This document shows positions 25,286 through 32,441 of a stretch of DNA of 64,000 nucleotides, in pieces. The stretch spans positions 992,001 to 1,056,000 of the forward strand of contig NZ_QOVJ01000001.1 of NCBI RefSeq assembly GCF_004104055.1, given 5' to 3'. The position numbers and the translations under genes are program-made. The DNA comes from Leeuwenhoekiella aestuarii (lineage in GTDB: Bacteria; Bacteroidota; Bacteroidia; Flavobacteriales; Flavobacteriaceae). Every line of letters begins with the position of its first letter. The stretch's first letter is position 1. A model generated the notes under the pieces. It saw nothing but the letters and a program-made list of their open reading frames with translations. It ran no database searches and was not told where the DNA came from.

Positions 25286-26464
25286 TTATTTAAATGCATT
25301 TAATCCGGTGATATCCATACCGGTTATGAGTAAATGAATATCATGGGTTCCTTCGTAAGTGATAACGCTTTCTAAATTCATCATATGACGCATAATACTG
25401 TACTCACCAGTGATGCCCATTCCTCCCAGAATTTGACGAGATTCCCGAGCTATCTTTAATGCCATTTCAACGTTATTTCGCTTAGCCATAGATATTTGTG
25501 AGGAGGTTGCTTTGTCTTCATTTCTTAGCGATCCCAAACGCCAAGCAAGAAGTTGAGCTTTGGTAATTTCGGTGATCATCTCTGCAAGCTTTTTTTGTTG
25601 AAGTTGAAATGCTCCGATGGGTTTTCCAAACTGATGCCTTTCTTTTGCATAGCGTAAAGCCGTGTCATAACAGTCCATCGCTGCGCCTATAGCACCCCAG
25701 GCAATTCCAAAACGAGCCGAGTCTAAGCACATCAATGGAGCGCCCAGACCAGATTTATTCGGAAGCAGATTTTCTTTCGGAATTTTTACATTGTCAAAGA
25801 TCAGCTCACCAGTGGCACTAGCTCTTAAAGACCATTTGTTATGGGTTGTGGGGGTAGAAAAACCTTCCATCCCACGTTCTACTAATAAACCGTGTATGCG
25901 ACCACTTTCATCTTTTGCCCATACTACAGCGACATCAGCGAAGGGCGCATTAGAAATCCACATTTTTGCCCCGTTAAGTAAGTAATGATCGCCTTTGTCT
26001 TTAAAATTGGTAACCATCCCTCCCGGATTAGAACCATGATCAGGCTCGGTAAGGCCAAAACATCCAATGAACTCTCCACTGGCGAGTTTTGGTAAAAACT
26101 TTTTACGCTGTTCTTCAGAGCCAAATTTATAAATAGGATACATCACCAGAGAAGATTGTACTGAAGCTGTAGAACGCACGCCGCTATCCCCGCGCTCAAT
26201 CTCTTGCATAATCAACCCATAACTGATTTGATCTAAACCGGCACCGCCATATTCTTCAGGGATGTAGGGACCAAAGGCACCAATTTCAGCAAGACCTTTA
26301 ATGATTTCTTTAGGAAATTCTGCTTTTTGAGCGGCTTCTTCAATAATGGGAGAGACGTCACGCTTTACCCAATCCCGGGCAGCGGTACGCACGAGTTTGT
26401 GTTCTTCGGTTAAAAGATCGTCTAAGTTGTAATAATCAGGAGCTTCAAAAAGATCAGGTTTCAT
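25286..26464 (-). CDS. Acyl-CoA dehydrogenase, glutaryl-CoA dehydrogenase-like
   Basis: This FAD-dependent acyl-CoA dehydrogenase of 392 aa has FAD/substrate blocks GCFGLTEPDHGSNPGG and the KMWISNAPFADVAVVWAK strand. The catalytic base Glu lies in ITYEGTHDIHLL near the C terminus, the position and sequence typical of the glutaryl-CoA group (lysine and tryptophan breakdown). ARFGIAWGAIGAAMDC and QKKLAEMITEI also fit GcdH. Together with the saccharopine dehydrogenase at 10.7 kb it could serve lysine breakdown, although the genes are not linked. Confidence 0.9.
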   Translation of the reverse strand: MKPDLFEAPDYYNLDDLLTEEHKLVRTAARDWVKRDVSPIIEEAAQKAEFPKEIIKGLAEIGAFGPYIPEEYGGAGLDQISYGLIMQEIERGDSGVRSTASVQSSLVMYPIYKFGSEEQRKKFLPKLASGEFIGCFGLTEPDHGSNPGGMVTNFKDKGDHYLLNGAKMWISNAPFADVAVVWAKDESGRIHGLLVERGMEGFSTPTTHNKWSLRASATGELIFDNVKIPKENLLPNKSGLGAPLMCLDSARFGIAWGAIGAAMDCYDTALRYAKERHQFGKPIGAFQLQQKKLAEMITEITKAQLLAWRLGSLRNEDKATSSQISMAKRNNVEMALKIARESRQILGGMGITGEYSIMRHMMNLESVITYEGTHDIHLLITGMDITGLNAFK

Positions 26465-26607
26465 AAGGTGCTTGTTGAAAATGATAACATTTAGCGTTAC
26501 GATTACTAATGCGTTAATGAATGTATCTCGTAACTATCTAAATTTAGCATTTTGCTAATGCAACAGAAACAATTCTTTTGATTTTTCAATAAGAAATTAA
26601 AAACAGA

Positions 26608-27336
26608 TTACATTTTTATATAAAAATCTTCAACAAGATCAATGTATTCTTGGGTGTACTGATGCCTTGTTGTTTCAATTATGAGTTCGTCTTTATTGAT
26701 TGAATTTTGCTTGCGGGAGAATTCTATTATAGAACGCTTTGATACAACTTCAGGATTACCTTTTACGTGTGTGATGTGGCTGGGATATAAATTAGCTTGA
26801 GCAGCAATTTTTATAAATTCTTCTTCACGCATTCGCGGAATAATTACTGAAAAAATTCCTTCAGGATTTAAAAGTTGGTTTACCGAAGCAACAAGTAAGT
26901 CAAAAGGCATCGACTCTTCAAAGCGGGCATTCACTCGAGCTTTTGAGTTAGTTTGCTCTTCTTGTAAGGCAACAGAGCCTTCAAAAAAAGGTGGATTACA
27001 TACGATTAGGTCATATGTGTCTTCTATTTCTGTGGCAAACTCATACAAATGTGCGTGATAGCAAAATAGGCGGTCACCCCAGGGCGATTGTTCAAAGTTT
27101 TCTACAGCCTGCTCATACGCATCCTCATCAAGTTCTAAAGCGTCAACAAGGTCAGCGCTGCAGCGTTGTGCAAGCATCAGCGCAATAACTCCTGTGCCCG
27201 TACCGATATCTAGAATAGAATCGGGTTTCTGATCAATACGAGTCCAGGCTCCCAGTAATACACCGTCTGTACCTATTTTCATTGCACAGCGATCTTGCTC
27301 TATCTTAAATTGTTTGAATTGAAAGGGTTTTGACAC
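26608..27336 (-). CDS. tRNA1(Val) A37 N6-methyltransferase (YfiC/TrmN6 type)
   Basis: This SAM-dependent adenine-N6 methyltransferase of 242 aa acts on tRNA. SAM motif I is ILDIGTGTGVIALMLAQR (about residues 40-57). The catalytic NPPF tetrad is in DLIVCNPPFFEGS. The N-terminal FQFKQFKIEQDRCAMKIGTDGVLLGAW is typical of YfiC/TrmN6. It lies downstream of rimM on the same strand, with an intergenic repeat between them. Confidence 0.9.
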   Translation of the reverse strand: MSKPFQFKQFKIEQDRCAMKIGTDGVLLGAWTRIDQKPDSILDIGTGTGVIALMLAQRCSADLVDALELDEDAYEQAVENFEQSPWGDRLFCYHAHLYEFATEIEDTYDLIVCNPPFFEGSVALQEEQTNSKARVNARFEESMPFDLLVASVNQLLNPEGIFSVIIPRMREEEFIKIAAQANLYPSHITHVKGNPEVVSKRSIIEFSRKQNSINKDELIIETTRHQYTQEYIDLVEDFYIKM

Positions 27337-27376
27337 AAATAAAAACTTTAAAATAAGAGGGTGTTTAATGTTTTTG

Positions 27377-27472
27377 GCATGACCCTGTCGGGTCGGGCTA
27401 TCCGCTTCAAGTCCTCGGCATGCTATTGCTTGCCTGTGGGCTTTACATTGCTATCCCTCACGCAGATAAGAC
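27377..27472. repeat. Bacteroidetes intergenic repeat between trmN6 and rimM
   Basis: The unit begins CATGACCCTGTCGGGTCGGG, runs through CTATCCGCTTCAAGTCCTCG and ends GCTATCCCTCACGC. I recognise this pattern (GGGCTATCCGC ... CTATCCCTCACGC) as a common intergenic element in Flavobacteriaceae. CCCTGTCGGGTCGGG contains a small hairpin. It fills the gap between two genes that otherwise look co-transcribed. Confidence 0.6.
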
Positions 27473-27480
27473 CAATAGGA

Positions 27481-28005
27481 TTACAAATAAATAGCGATCA
27501 ATCCTTCCGGCGTATCGAGGGTAATGGTTTTTGTAGTCCGGTCAACCTTCTTGATAAAATCGTCATTTACAGGGATAAGAACCTCTTTTCCGTTATGATC
27601 AATTTCAAAAAGAGCTTGAGCCGTATTATCATTAACACCGGTGATCGTGCCTACTTCTCCAAAGTAAATATCATTTACTTTAAAACCTATGATCTCGTGG
27701 TAATAAAACTGATTGCCCTCTAATTGCGGAAGCATAGACAGCGGTAAATACAATTCTGCATTGATGAGGTCATCTGCATCTTCTTCGGTATTTACATCTT
27801 CAAAATCTATGCGAAGTAAAGTAGACTTGTGCAACTGGCTTGCACGTATAAAAAAAGGAACCAGATTGCCGTTAAAATCGACAAATACTGATTCCAGTTC
27901 TTCATACATTTCGGGTTCGTCTGTGTCTAGCTTTGCTAGTAACTCACCCTTAAAGCTAAATTTTCGCACGATTTTGCCCAGATAGAAACATTCTTCTTTG
28001 CGCAT
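27481..28005 (-). CDS. rimM: Ribosome maturation factor RimM
   Basis: This is a 30S subunit assembly factor that binds ribosomal protein S19 and helps 16S processing. The N-terminal RimM beta-barrel (CFYLGKIVRKFSFKGELLAKLDTDEPEMY) and the C-terminal PRC-barrel (FYYHEIIGFKV ... LIPVNDDFIKKVD) read cleanly in 174 aa. It follows rpsP by 11 nt, the classic rpsP-rimM order. Confidence 0.95.
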   Translation of the reverse strand: MRKEECFYLGKIVRKFSFKGELLAKLDTDEPEMYEELESVFVDFNGNLVPFFIRASQLHKSTLLRIDFEDVNTEEDADDLINAELYLPLSMLPQLEGNQFYYHEIIGFKVNDIYFGEVGTITGVNDNTAQALFEIDHNGKEVLIPVNDDFIKKVDRTTKTITLDTPEGLIAIYL

Positions 28006-28016
28006 CGTGAATAGAT

Positions 28017-28559
28017 TTATTTAGCTTCTTCTTCGTTGTTTTCTTCAGCAGCAGGAGCTTCTTCTGTTGCAGCTTCTGCTTCAGGAGCAGCCTCTTCAGC
28101 TACTTCTTCTTCAGGTTGTGCAGCAGCGATACGAGCTTCATTAACTGCTTTTTCAGCAGCTAAAGCCTCTTTACGAGCTTTTTCCTGAGCCTTAGTAAGA
28201 CCTTCTTTTTTAGCTTCAACTTGAGAAGCTTTTTCTTCAACCCAAGCATTAAATTTCTCTTCTGCTTGCTCTTCTGTTAAAGCACCTTTACGTACACCAC
28301 CAGCAAGGTGATTTTTAAGTAAAGCTCCTTTGTAAGAAAGTAAACGTTTTGCAGTTTCGGTAGGCTGTGCCCCGTTTTGCAACCATTTTACTGAAGAATC
28401 CACGTCTAATTCAATAGTCGCAGGGTTTGTGTTTGGATTGTAGATACCTAGTTTTTCTAAGAATTTACCATCACGTTTAGCACGCGTGTCTGCGGCTACT
28501 ACCCAGTAAAAAGGTTTTCCTTTTTTACCGTGTCTTTGCAATCTGATTTTTACTGGCAT
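28017..28559 (-). CDS. rpsP: 30S ribosomal protein S16, with long acidic C-terminal tail
   Basis: This is small-subunit ribosomal protein S16, needed for 30S assembly. The core (residues 1-80) begins MPVKIRLQRHGKKGKPFYW and has the KFLEKLGIYNPN block. Typical S16 proteins are 80-90 aa; this one is 180 aa because of an Ala/Lys-rich helical segment (about 95-140) and an Ala/Glu-rich acidic tail (about 140-180). Such extensions are common in Bacteroidetes S16. It heads the rpsP-rimM operon, driven by the promoter at 28654-28682. Confidence 0.96.
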   Translation of the reverse strand: MPVKIRLQRHGKKGKPFYWVVAADTRAKRDGKFLEKLGIYNPNTNPATIELDVDSSVKWLQNGAQPTETAKRLLSYKGALLKNHLAGGVRKGALTEEQAEEKFNAWVEEKASQVEAKKEGLTKAQEKARKEALAAEKAVNEARIAAAQPEEEVAEEAAPEAEAATEEAPAAEENNEEEAK

Positions 28560-28573
28560 AAAAATTAATTTTT

Positions 28574-28635
28574 GGGGTACCCGACCCCGGTTATAATTTA
28601 TAAGTTACTATCTGATAACTTGGTGTCGCAGATAG
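28574..28635 (-). promoter_or_regulatory. Structured rpsP leader (two hairpins)
   Basis: Two inverted repeats lie in the ~90-nt leader: GGGGT/ACCCC with a 5-nt loop at 28574-28588, about 15 nt before the ATG, and CTATCTG/CAGATAG with a 14-nt loop at 28608-28635. The leader-proximal hairpin could occlude the start region. Confidence 0.4.
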
Positions 28636-28653
28636 CTTCTCTAAATGAGGGCG

Positions 28654-28682
28654 CAAATATACTACAATTTTCTGGCTGTCAA
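28654..28682 (-). promoter_or_regulatory. Consensus promoter of rpsP-rimM
   Basis: On the minus strand TTGACA (28682-28677; TTG 28682-28680) is followed by an 18-nt spacer after TTG and by TATATTTG (28661-28654). This is a textbook Bacteroidetes sigma-ABfr promoter. Confidence 0.75.
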
Positions 28683-28705
28683 GATGTTTTTAGCCTATAA
28701 AATTA

Positions 28706-28713
28706 TAAATTTG
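28706..28713 (+). promoter_or_regulatory. Candidate -7 box for the DUF6252-like gene
   Basis: TAAATTTG fits TAnnTTTG, 22 nt before the start codon. No TTG -33 element is clear. Confidence 0.35.
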
Positions 28714-28735
28714 AGTTCTTAATTGAAGTAAAGTT

Positions 28736-29578
28736 ATGAGAAAGTACATTTTGGTTCTAATATGCCTACTAACAGTGCTTTCGTGTTCTGATGACATTAC
28801 TTTTAACTCCCCGGCTTTACAAGGTATAAGAGATACTGTATTATTTAGATCAAATGTGCAGCGTGTAGAGTTGTTGCAAGGTTCTCCTTTAACAAATTCA
28901 GTAAGTACCGTTAAATTATCTGGGACTCTTGGTGAGGAGTCTGTGCAATTCAACTTACCGGTTTATGGTGAAGGTGTTTTTGATCTGGAACCCAATGCGC
29001 CGGCATCTGCTATTTATATCAACTCAGCCGGAAAAATTTTTAATACAGACTTTGATGGTGAAGGCCAGATAATTGTATCGCGTGTTGAAGACAGTACGTA
29101 TACTGGTACATTTAGCTTTAGAGCGGTGAGCGTTATAGACACTACAGAAGTTTATTTTACAAAAGGAGTATTTTATGAGGTGCCTTTTTTTACTGCTGAA
29201 GTTCCAATAGTCGAAGATGATGTGGTTGCAACTTCTTTCTTCTGTAGAATTAATGGGAATCCCTTTTCACCACCAAGTGTAAGTGCTTCTGCAGGTTCGC
29301 AATTTATAACAGGCACAGGTGCTAACAATACTGCAAATATTCGTTTGCGTTTTCCTAAGGATATTGAGCCGGGCACTTATGAACTTACCGGTTTTGGCAA
29401 TAGCGACTATCAGGTAGATTATTTTAGTGGTTTCCCAACTACTATTGTGACGGGAACGCTTACCATCACTTCTCACAATTTTACAAGCGGTTCTGTAGGA
29501 GGTACTTTTTCTTTTACGGCTCAGGGAAATTCAACTATTCAAGTAACCAGCGGAACTTTTGGTTTCAATTACCTTTAA
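28736..29578 (+). CDS. DUF6252-like secreted lipoprotein
   Basis: This is a lipoprotein (lipobox TVLSC, Cys17) of 280 aa, otherwise all beta-type sequence. The second half (CRINGNPFSPPSVSA ... GTLTITSHNFTSGSVGGTFSF) resembles the DUF6252 family found only in Bacteroidetes. That family has no known function; the G/T/S-rich strands suggest a surface beta-sandwich. Its last 14 nt overlap the end of the convergent PepSY gene. Confidence 0.75.
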   Translation: MRKYILVLICLLTVLSCSDDITFNSPALQGIRDTVLFRSNVQRVELLQGSPLTNSVSTVKLSGTLGEESVQFNLPVYGEGVFDLEPNAPASAIYINSAGKIFNTDFDGEGQIIVSRVEDSTYTGTFSFRAVSVIDTTEVYFTKGVFYEVPFFTAEVPIVEDDVVATSFFCRINGNPFSPPSVSASAGSQFITGTGANNTANIRLRFPKDIEPGTYELTGFGNSDYQVDYFSGFPTTIVTGTLTITSHNFTSGSVGGTFSFTAQGNSTIQVTSGTFGFNYL

Positions 29579-31124
29579 TCTTTTTAGTCGAAGATTTTGA
29601 TTTTGTGAATGCAAAAAGGCTCAGCAAAGCAAGAACTAGCCAAAAGATGTCTATAAATGCAATCTGTACGTGACCTATTGCAAATTGTTCCCAGAACCAG
29701 CAGTCGCTAAAAATACCATTCGCTAATGGGATTAAAAAGCCGATAATACTACCGCTTAGCAAACAGAAATTGCTCATAAATTTGAGGTCTTTCTTAAATA
29801 TTAAGAAAATGCTTAAGAATAACCACGAGCCGAAATATACCCAGTATAAAAAAGACTGTCCCGCAGGTTGGATAACTTTTACAGCAATAAAGGTAAGTGC
29901 TGTAACCGGATACATACTGAGACAAATCGCCATATATATGCGGGCTACTCTATTGTAAAAAAGGCGTTTGTTCTCGGGAAGGTTTTTGCGATCCCGGGCA
30001 ACAAGCCAAATAAGTACTCCCGAGATAATTACGATACAAGAGAGGATACCCAGAATGAACGAAACAATGCGTAGAAAATAACCGCCATAATCACCAAAAT
30101 GCAATCTAAACATAACATTCTTTACACTATCTAAATAAGACGCGGGTTTGTAAGGGTCTTTTAAAATTGTGGTTTCGCTTGTTTCAGGTTTAAAAGTTAT
30201 GCTTCCGGGGGCATTGAATTTTTCGGTATAATCTAAAAATCCATTTAAGGTTACCTGCATATTGGCATCCCCATAATTGCTTATGGAGATTTCATTCAGA
30301 TTAAAATGATTCCACTTGGCTAAGGTTTGTGTGGTATAAGTTTCAATATTAGGAAGTGCGTTCAGTTTTTGGTTTGAAAATGCATAAGTAGCTTTATTAA
30401 ATTCTAAATCTTCATACAATTGATCTTGATTTCCGTCATAAAGCGCCATAACGCTAGGCGCAATTAAAAGGGCTTTCAGCATAAAAAAAGCACCGGTGAC
30501 TGCAAGAATAAATTGAAAAGGCAAACCTAAAATACCCAGAGCTGTATGCGCATCTGTCCATATGGTTTTAAGTTTTGCCCAAGGGCGAAAGGTATAAAAA
30601 TTAGGTACGATCTTTTTCCAATGAATCAGAACTCCGGTGATGATGGCAAATAGAAAAAAGAACGCAACAAAACCGGAAAGATAATAACCTACAGGATAAT
30701 AAATCTGAGCAAAGAAGTGAAGCCGATATAAGAATTCTCCTAAAGAATACGACTCAACGTATGACTGCTCTTCAAAATTCACAGGGTCTAAATAAAAGAA
30801 AGCTCCTTGTTTTGCTTTATCTGAAACCAAGCTGTCTTTTGAAGGCGTTAGATTAACGGCAATGGCACGTTCTGCGTAATAAGTCTTTAGGTTGATATCT
30901 CGTCCGTCTAAACCATAAGAGTCGTCAATATATTCTAAAATCTCATTGATATTGGGAGGCAGGTAATCTTCTTTAACGGCTTCTTCACTGCGTTCCCAGG
31001 CGACAATATCATCTCTAAAAAAAGAAAACGAACCTGTGAAAAATATCACATAAAGAGCGACACTAATAACGATGCCACTTACGGTATGCAGATTAAACAG
31101 AATATTATAAATACGTTTTCCCAT
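29565..31124 (-). CDS. PepSY-associated transmembrane protein of the iron operon
   Basis: This inner-membrane protein of 519 aa has the PepSY_TM architecture: helix 1 (residues 10-32) with the HTVSG motif, a periplasmic PepSY domain, helices with YRLHFF and IHWKK, then further helices and FRLHFGDYGGYFLR. Members act with TonB siderophore receptors and are thought to reduce or release iron in the periplasm (e.g. FoxB-like), with conserved His residues as haem ligands. It is the last gene of the iron-uptake operon, 3 nt after the DUF3649-type gene. Confidence 0.85.
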   Translation of the reverse strand: MGKRIYNILFNLHTVSGIVISVALYVIFFTGSFSFFRDDIVAWERSEEAVKEDYLPPNINEILEYIDDSYGLDGRDINLKTYYAERAIAVNLTPSKDSLVSDKAKQGAFFYLDPVNFEEQSYVESYSLGEFLYRLHFFAQIYYPVGYYLSGFVAFFFLFAIITGVLIHWKKIVPNFYTFRPWAKLKTIWTDAHTALGILGLPFQFILAVTGAFFMLKALLIAPSVMALYDGNQDQLYEDLEFNKATYAFSNQKLNALPNIETYTTQTLAKWNHFNLNEISISNYGDANMQVTLNGFLDYTEKFNAPGSITFKPETSETTILKDPYKPASYLDSVKNVMFRLHFGDYGGYFLRIVSFILGILSCIVIISGVLIWLVARDRKNLPENKRLFYNRVARIYMAICLSMYPVTALTFIAVKVIQPAGQSFLYWVYFGSWLFLSIFLIFKKDLKFMSNFCLLSGSIIGFLIPLANGIFSDCWFWEQFAIGHVQIAFIDIFWLVLALLSLFAFTKSKSSTKKIKGN

Positions 31125-31127
31125 AAT

Positions 31128-31430
31128 TTATGCCGGTAAGGGATGAAGAGGAGGAGCTAAATAAATTAAAATTGAAAGAACGATAGAGATACCTAAATAA
31201 ATACCCCAAACTTTCCATGCGTTTTTTGCTAAAAAAGCGCAGATTAACAAAGCTGCCCAAATGATAAAAAGGCTGAATGTTGAGGTGATTAGAATTACAA
31301 TGTGACTGGTGTAAGCTGCCACAGCGAGGTGCAAAGTCTGTGCAACAAAATACCCGCCCAGAATACCCGCTGTAATTTTACCAAAGCGCTGCCATCTAGA
31401 TTGTGTGAGGTATTTAGAATTTGCAGGCAT
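31128..31430 (-). CDS. DUF3649-like small membrane protein
   Basis: This 100-aa membrane protein has three hydrophobic helices. The pattern GGYFVAQTLHLAVAAY and WAALLICAFLAKNAWKVW fits DUF3649, a family seen beside PepSY and DUF3325 genes in siderophore loci of proteobacteria. The start codon is ATG 31430. The gene is separated by 3 nt from its neighbours on both sides, so expression is tightly linked to them. Function unknown. Confidence 0.7.
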   Translation of the reverse strand: MPANSKYLTQSRWQRFGKITAGILGGYFVAQTLHLAVAAYTSHIVILITSTFSLFIIWAALLICAFLAKNAWKVWGIYLGISIVLSILIYLAPPLHPLPA

Positions 31431-31433
31431 AAA

Positions 31434-31715
31434 TTATCTCTTTAAAAGATTTAATGGAGTTAATAAAACCAGAAGACTGCCTAAAGTCATCAGGCAAACC
31501 AGACCTGAAAATATACCTGCCGCCCAACCTAGCGCAATAACAAATACTGAAAATGCCAAAATCAACAGGACAAGCCCGCAGATTTTGACAAGTTGATTAC
31601 TGTATTTAAACAAACCATTATCTATGAGTTTTTTCTTTTTGCTTTGCATTTTATCTGATGTAGAATACAGTGCATAAAAACCAACAAATAAAAGAACAAT
31701 AGCTAATAAAATCAT
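31434..31715 (-). CDS. DUF3325-like small membrane protein
   Basis: This 93-aa protein has three hydrophobic helices and a basic loop (MQSKKKK). The second half (VFVIALGWAAGIFSGLVCL) fits DUF3325, known as a partner of DUF3649 and PepSY proteins near TonB receptors. Its start overlaps the DUF4198 stop by 4 nt. Likely an accessory membrane component for iron release; this is inferred from context. Confidence 0.68.
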   Translation of the reverse strand: MILLAIVLLFVGFYALYSTSDKMQSKKKKLIDNGLFKYSNQLVKICGLVLLILAFSVFVIALGWAAGIFSGLVCLMTLGSLLVLLTPLNLLKR

Positions 31716-32431
31716 AGGTTACAAAAGGTTGCGCAATGCCAGATAAATTCATAATCTGTATCCTTAAATTTACCAGGCACATCTTCGTTATGCGTTATTT
31801 CAAGAATGTACTTGGTTTCAAAAGGCTTATTGAAACTCAAATAACCGTCTTTGTCTGTAGTTAATTTTTTAGTCCATAAATCTTTCATAGAAAGTGTTGC
31901 CTCTCCTTCTGCTAAAGGTGTTCCCTTATAAAATACCTGAAGCTTTACAGTTTCAGCAGTATTAGAAATTTCTTTGATTAGTAGACCTTCAGAATACTTT
32001 TCCACTGCAACGGGAGCTTCAGTATCTACAAGAATTTGCTGAAAAGCCTGATATTCGGGTTTAAAGATTCCAAAATCATATTCTGTATAATCTAAAACGT
32101 TTATGTTTCGATTTTCAAGAAATACAAGGTAGCCTCCTTGTTCTTTCGGTATGAATTCTGCTGAATAATAATCTTTATGAGCATTTGTCTTTAAAGCGGT
32201 CTTTTCTCCAGAAGGAGCAACTAACCATAAGGTAAAGTCATCAACGCCTGCAAAAGCATCACCGCTCACTTCTTCAATAACTCCGTAAGCATACTCACCA
32301 AAATAGACCTTGACCTCTTGTTTTTGATGTCGTGTTCCGGTAGCCTTTGTTTCTATCCATAAGTAATGGGCAAACGCAGTCTTTGATATAAAAAGGAATA
32401 GAAACAGACCTAGGTATTTTATGTTTTTCAT
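31712..32431 (-). CDS. DUF4198 periplasmic protein (metal-uptake accessory)
   Basis: This exported protein of 239 aa has a signal peptide ending at AFA. The mature protein starts with HYLWIETKA, matching the HxxW start of DUF4198/NikM-like beta-sandwich proteins, which often bind metal through an N-terminal His. A second Ig-like strand set (LQVFYKGTPLAEGEATL) follows. The C terminus ends in WHCATFCNL, with two Cys and one His that could also bind metal. It lies 10 nt after the TonB receptor gene. Confidence 0.78.
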   Translation of the reverse strand: MKNIKYLGLFLFLFISKTAFAHYLWIETKATGTRHQKQEVKVYFGEYAYGVIEEVSGDAFAGVDDFTLWLVAPSGEKTALKTNAHKDYYSAEFIPKEQGGYLVFLENRNINVLDYTEYDFGIFKPEYQAFQQILVDTEAPVAVEKYSEGLLIKEISNTAETVKLQVFYKGTPLAEGEATLSMKDLWTKKLTTDKDGYLSFNKPFETKYILEITHNEDVPGKFKDTDYEFIWHCATFCNL

Positions 32432-32441
32432 AATATGATTT

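Noticed and set aside
27361-27723. Frame over the intergenic repeat and the end of rimM on the plus strand
   Set aside because: Composed of repeat sequence plus antisense of rimM; not a gene.
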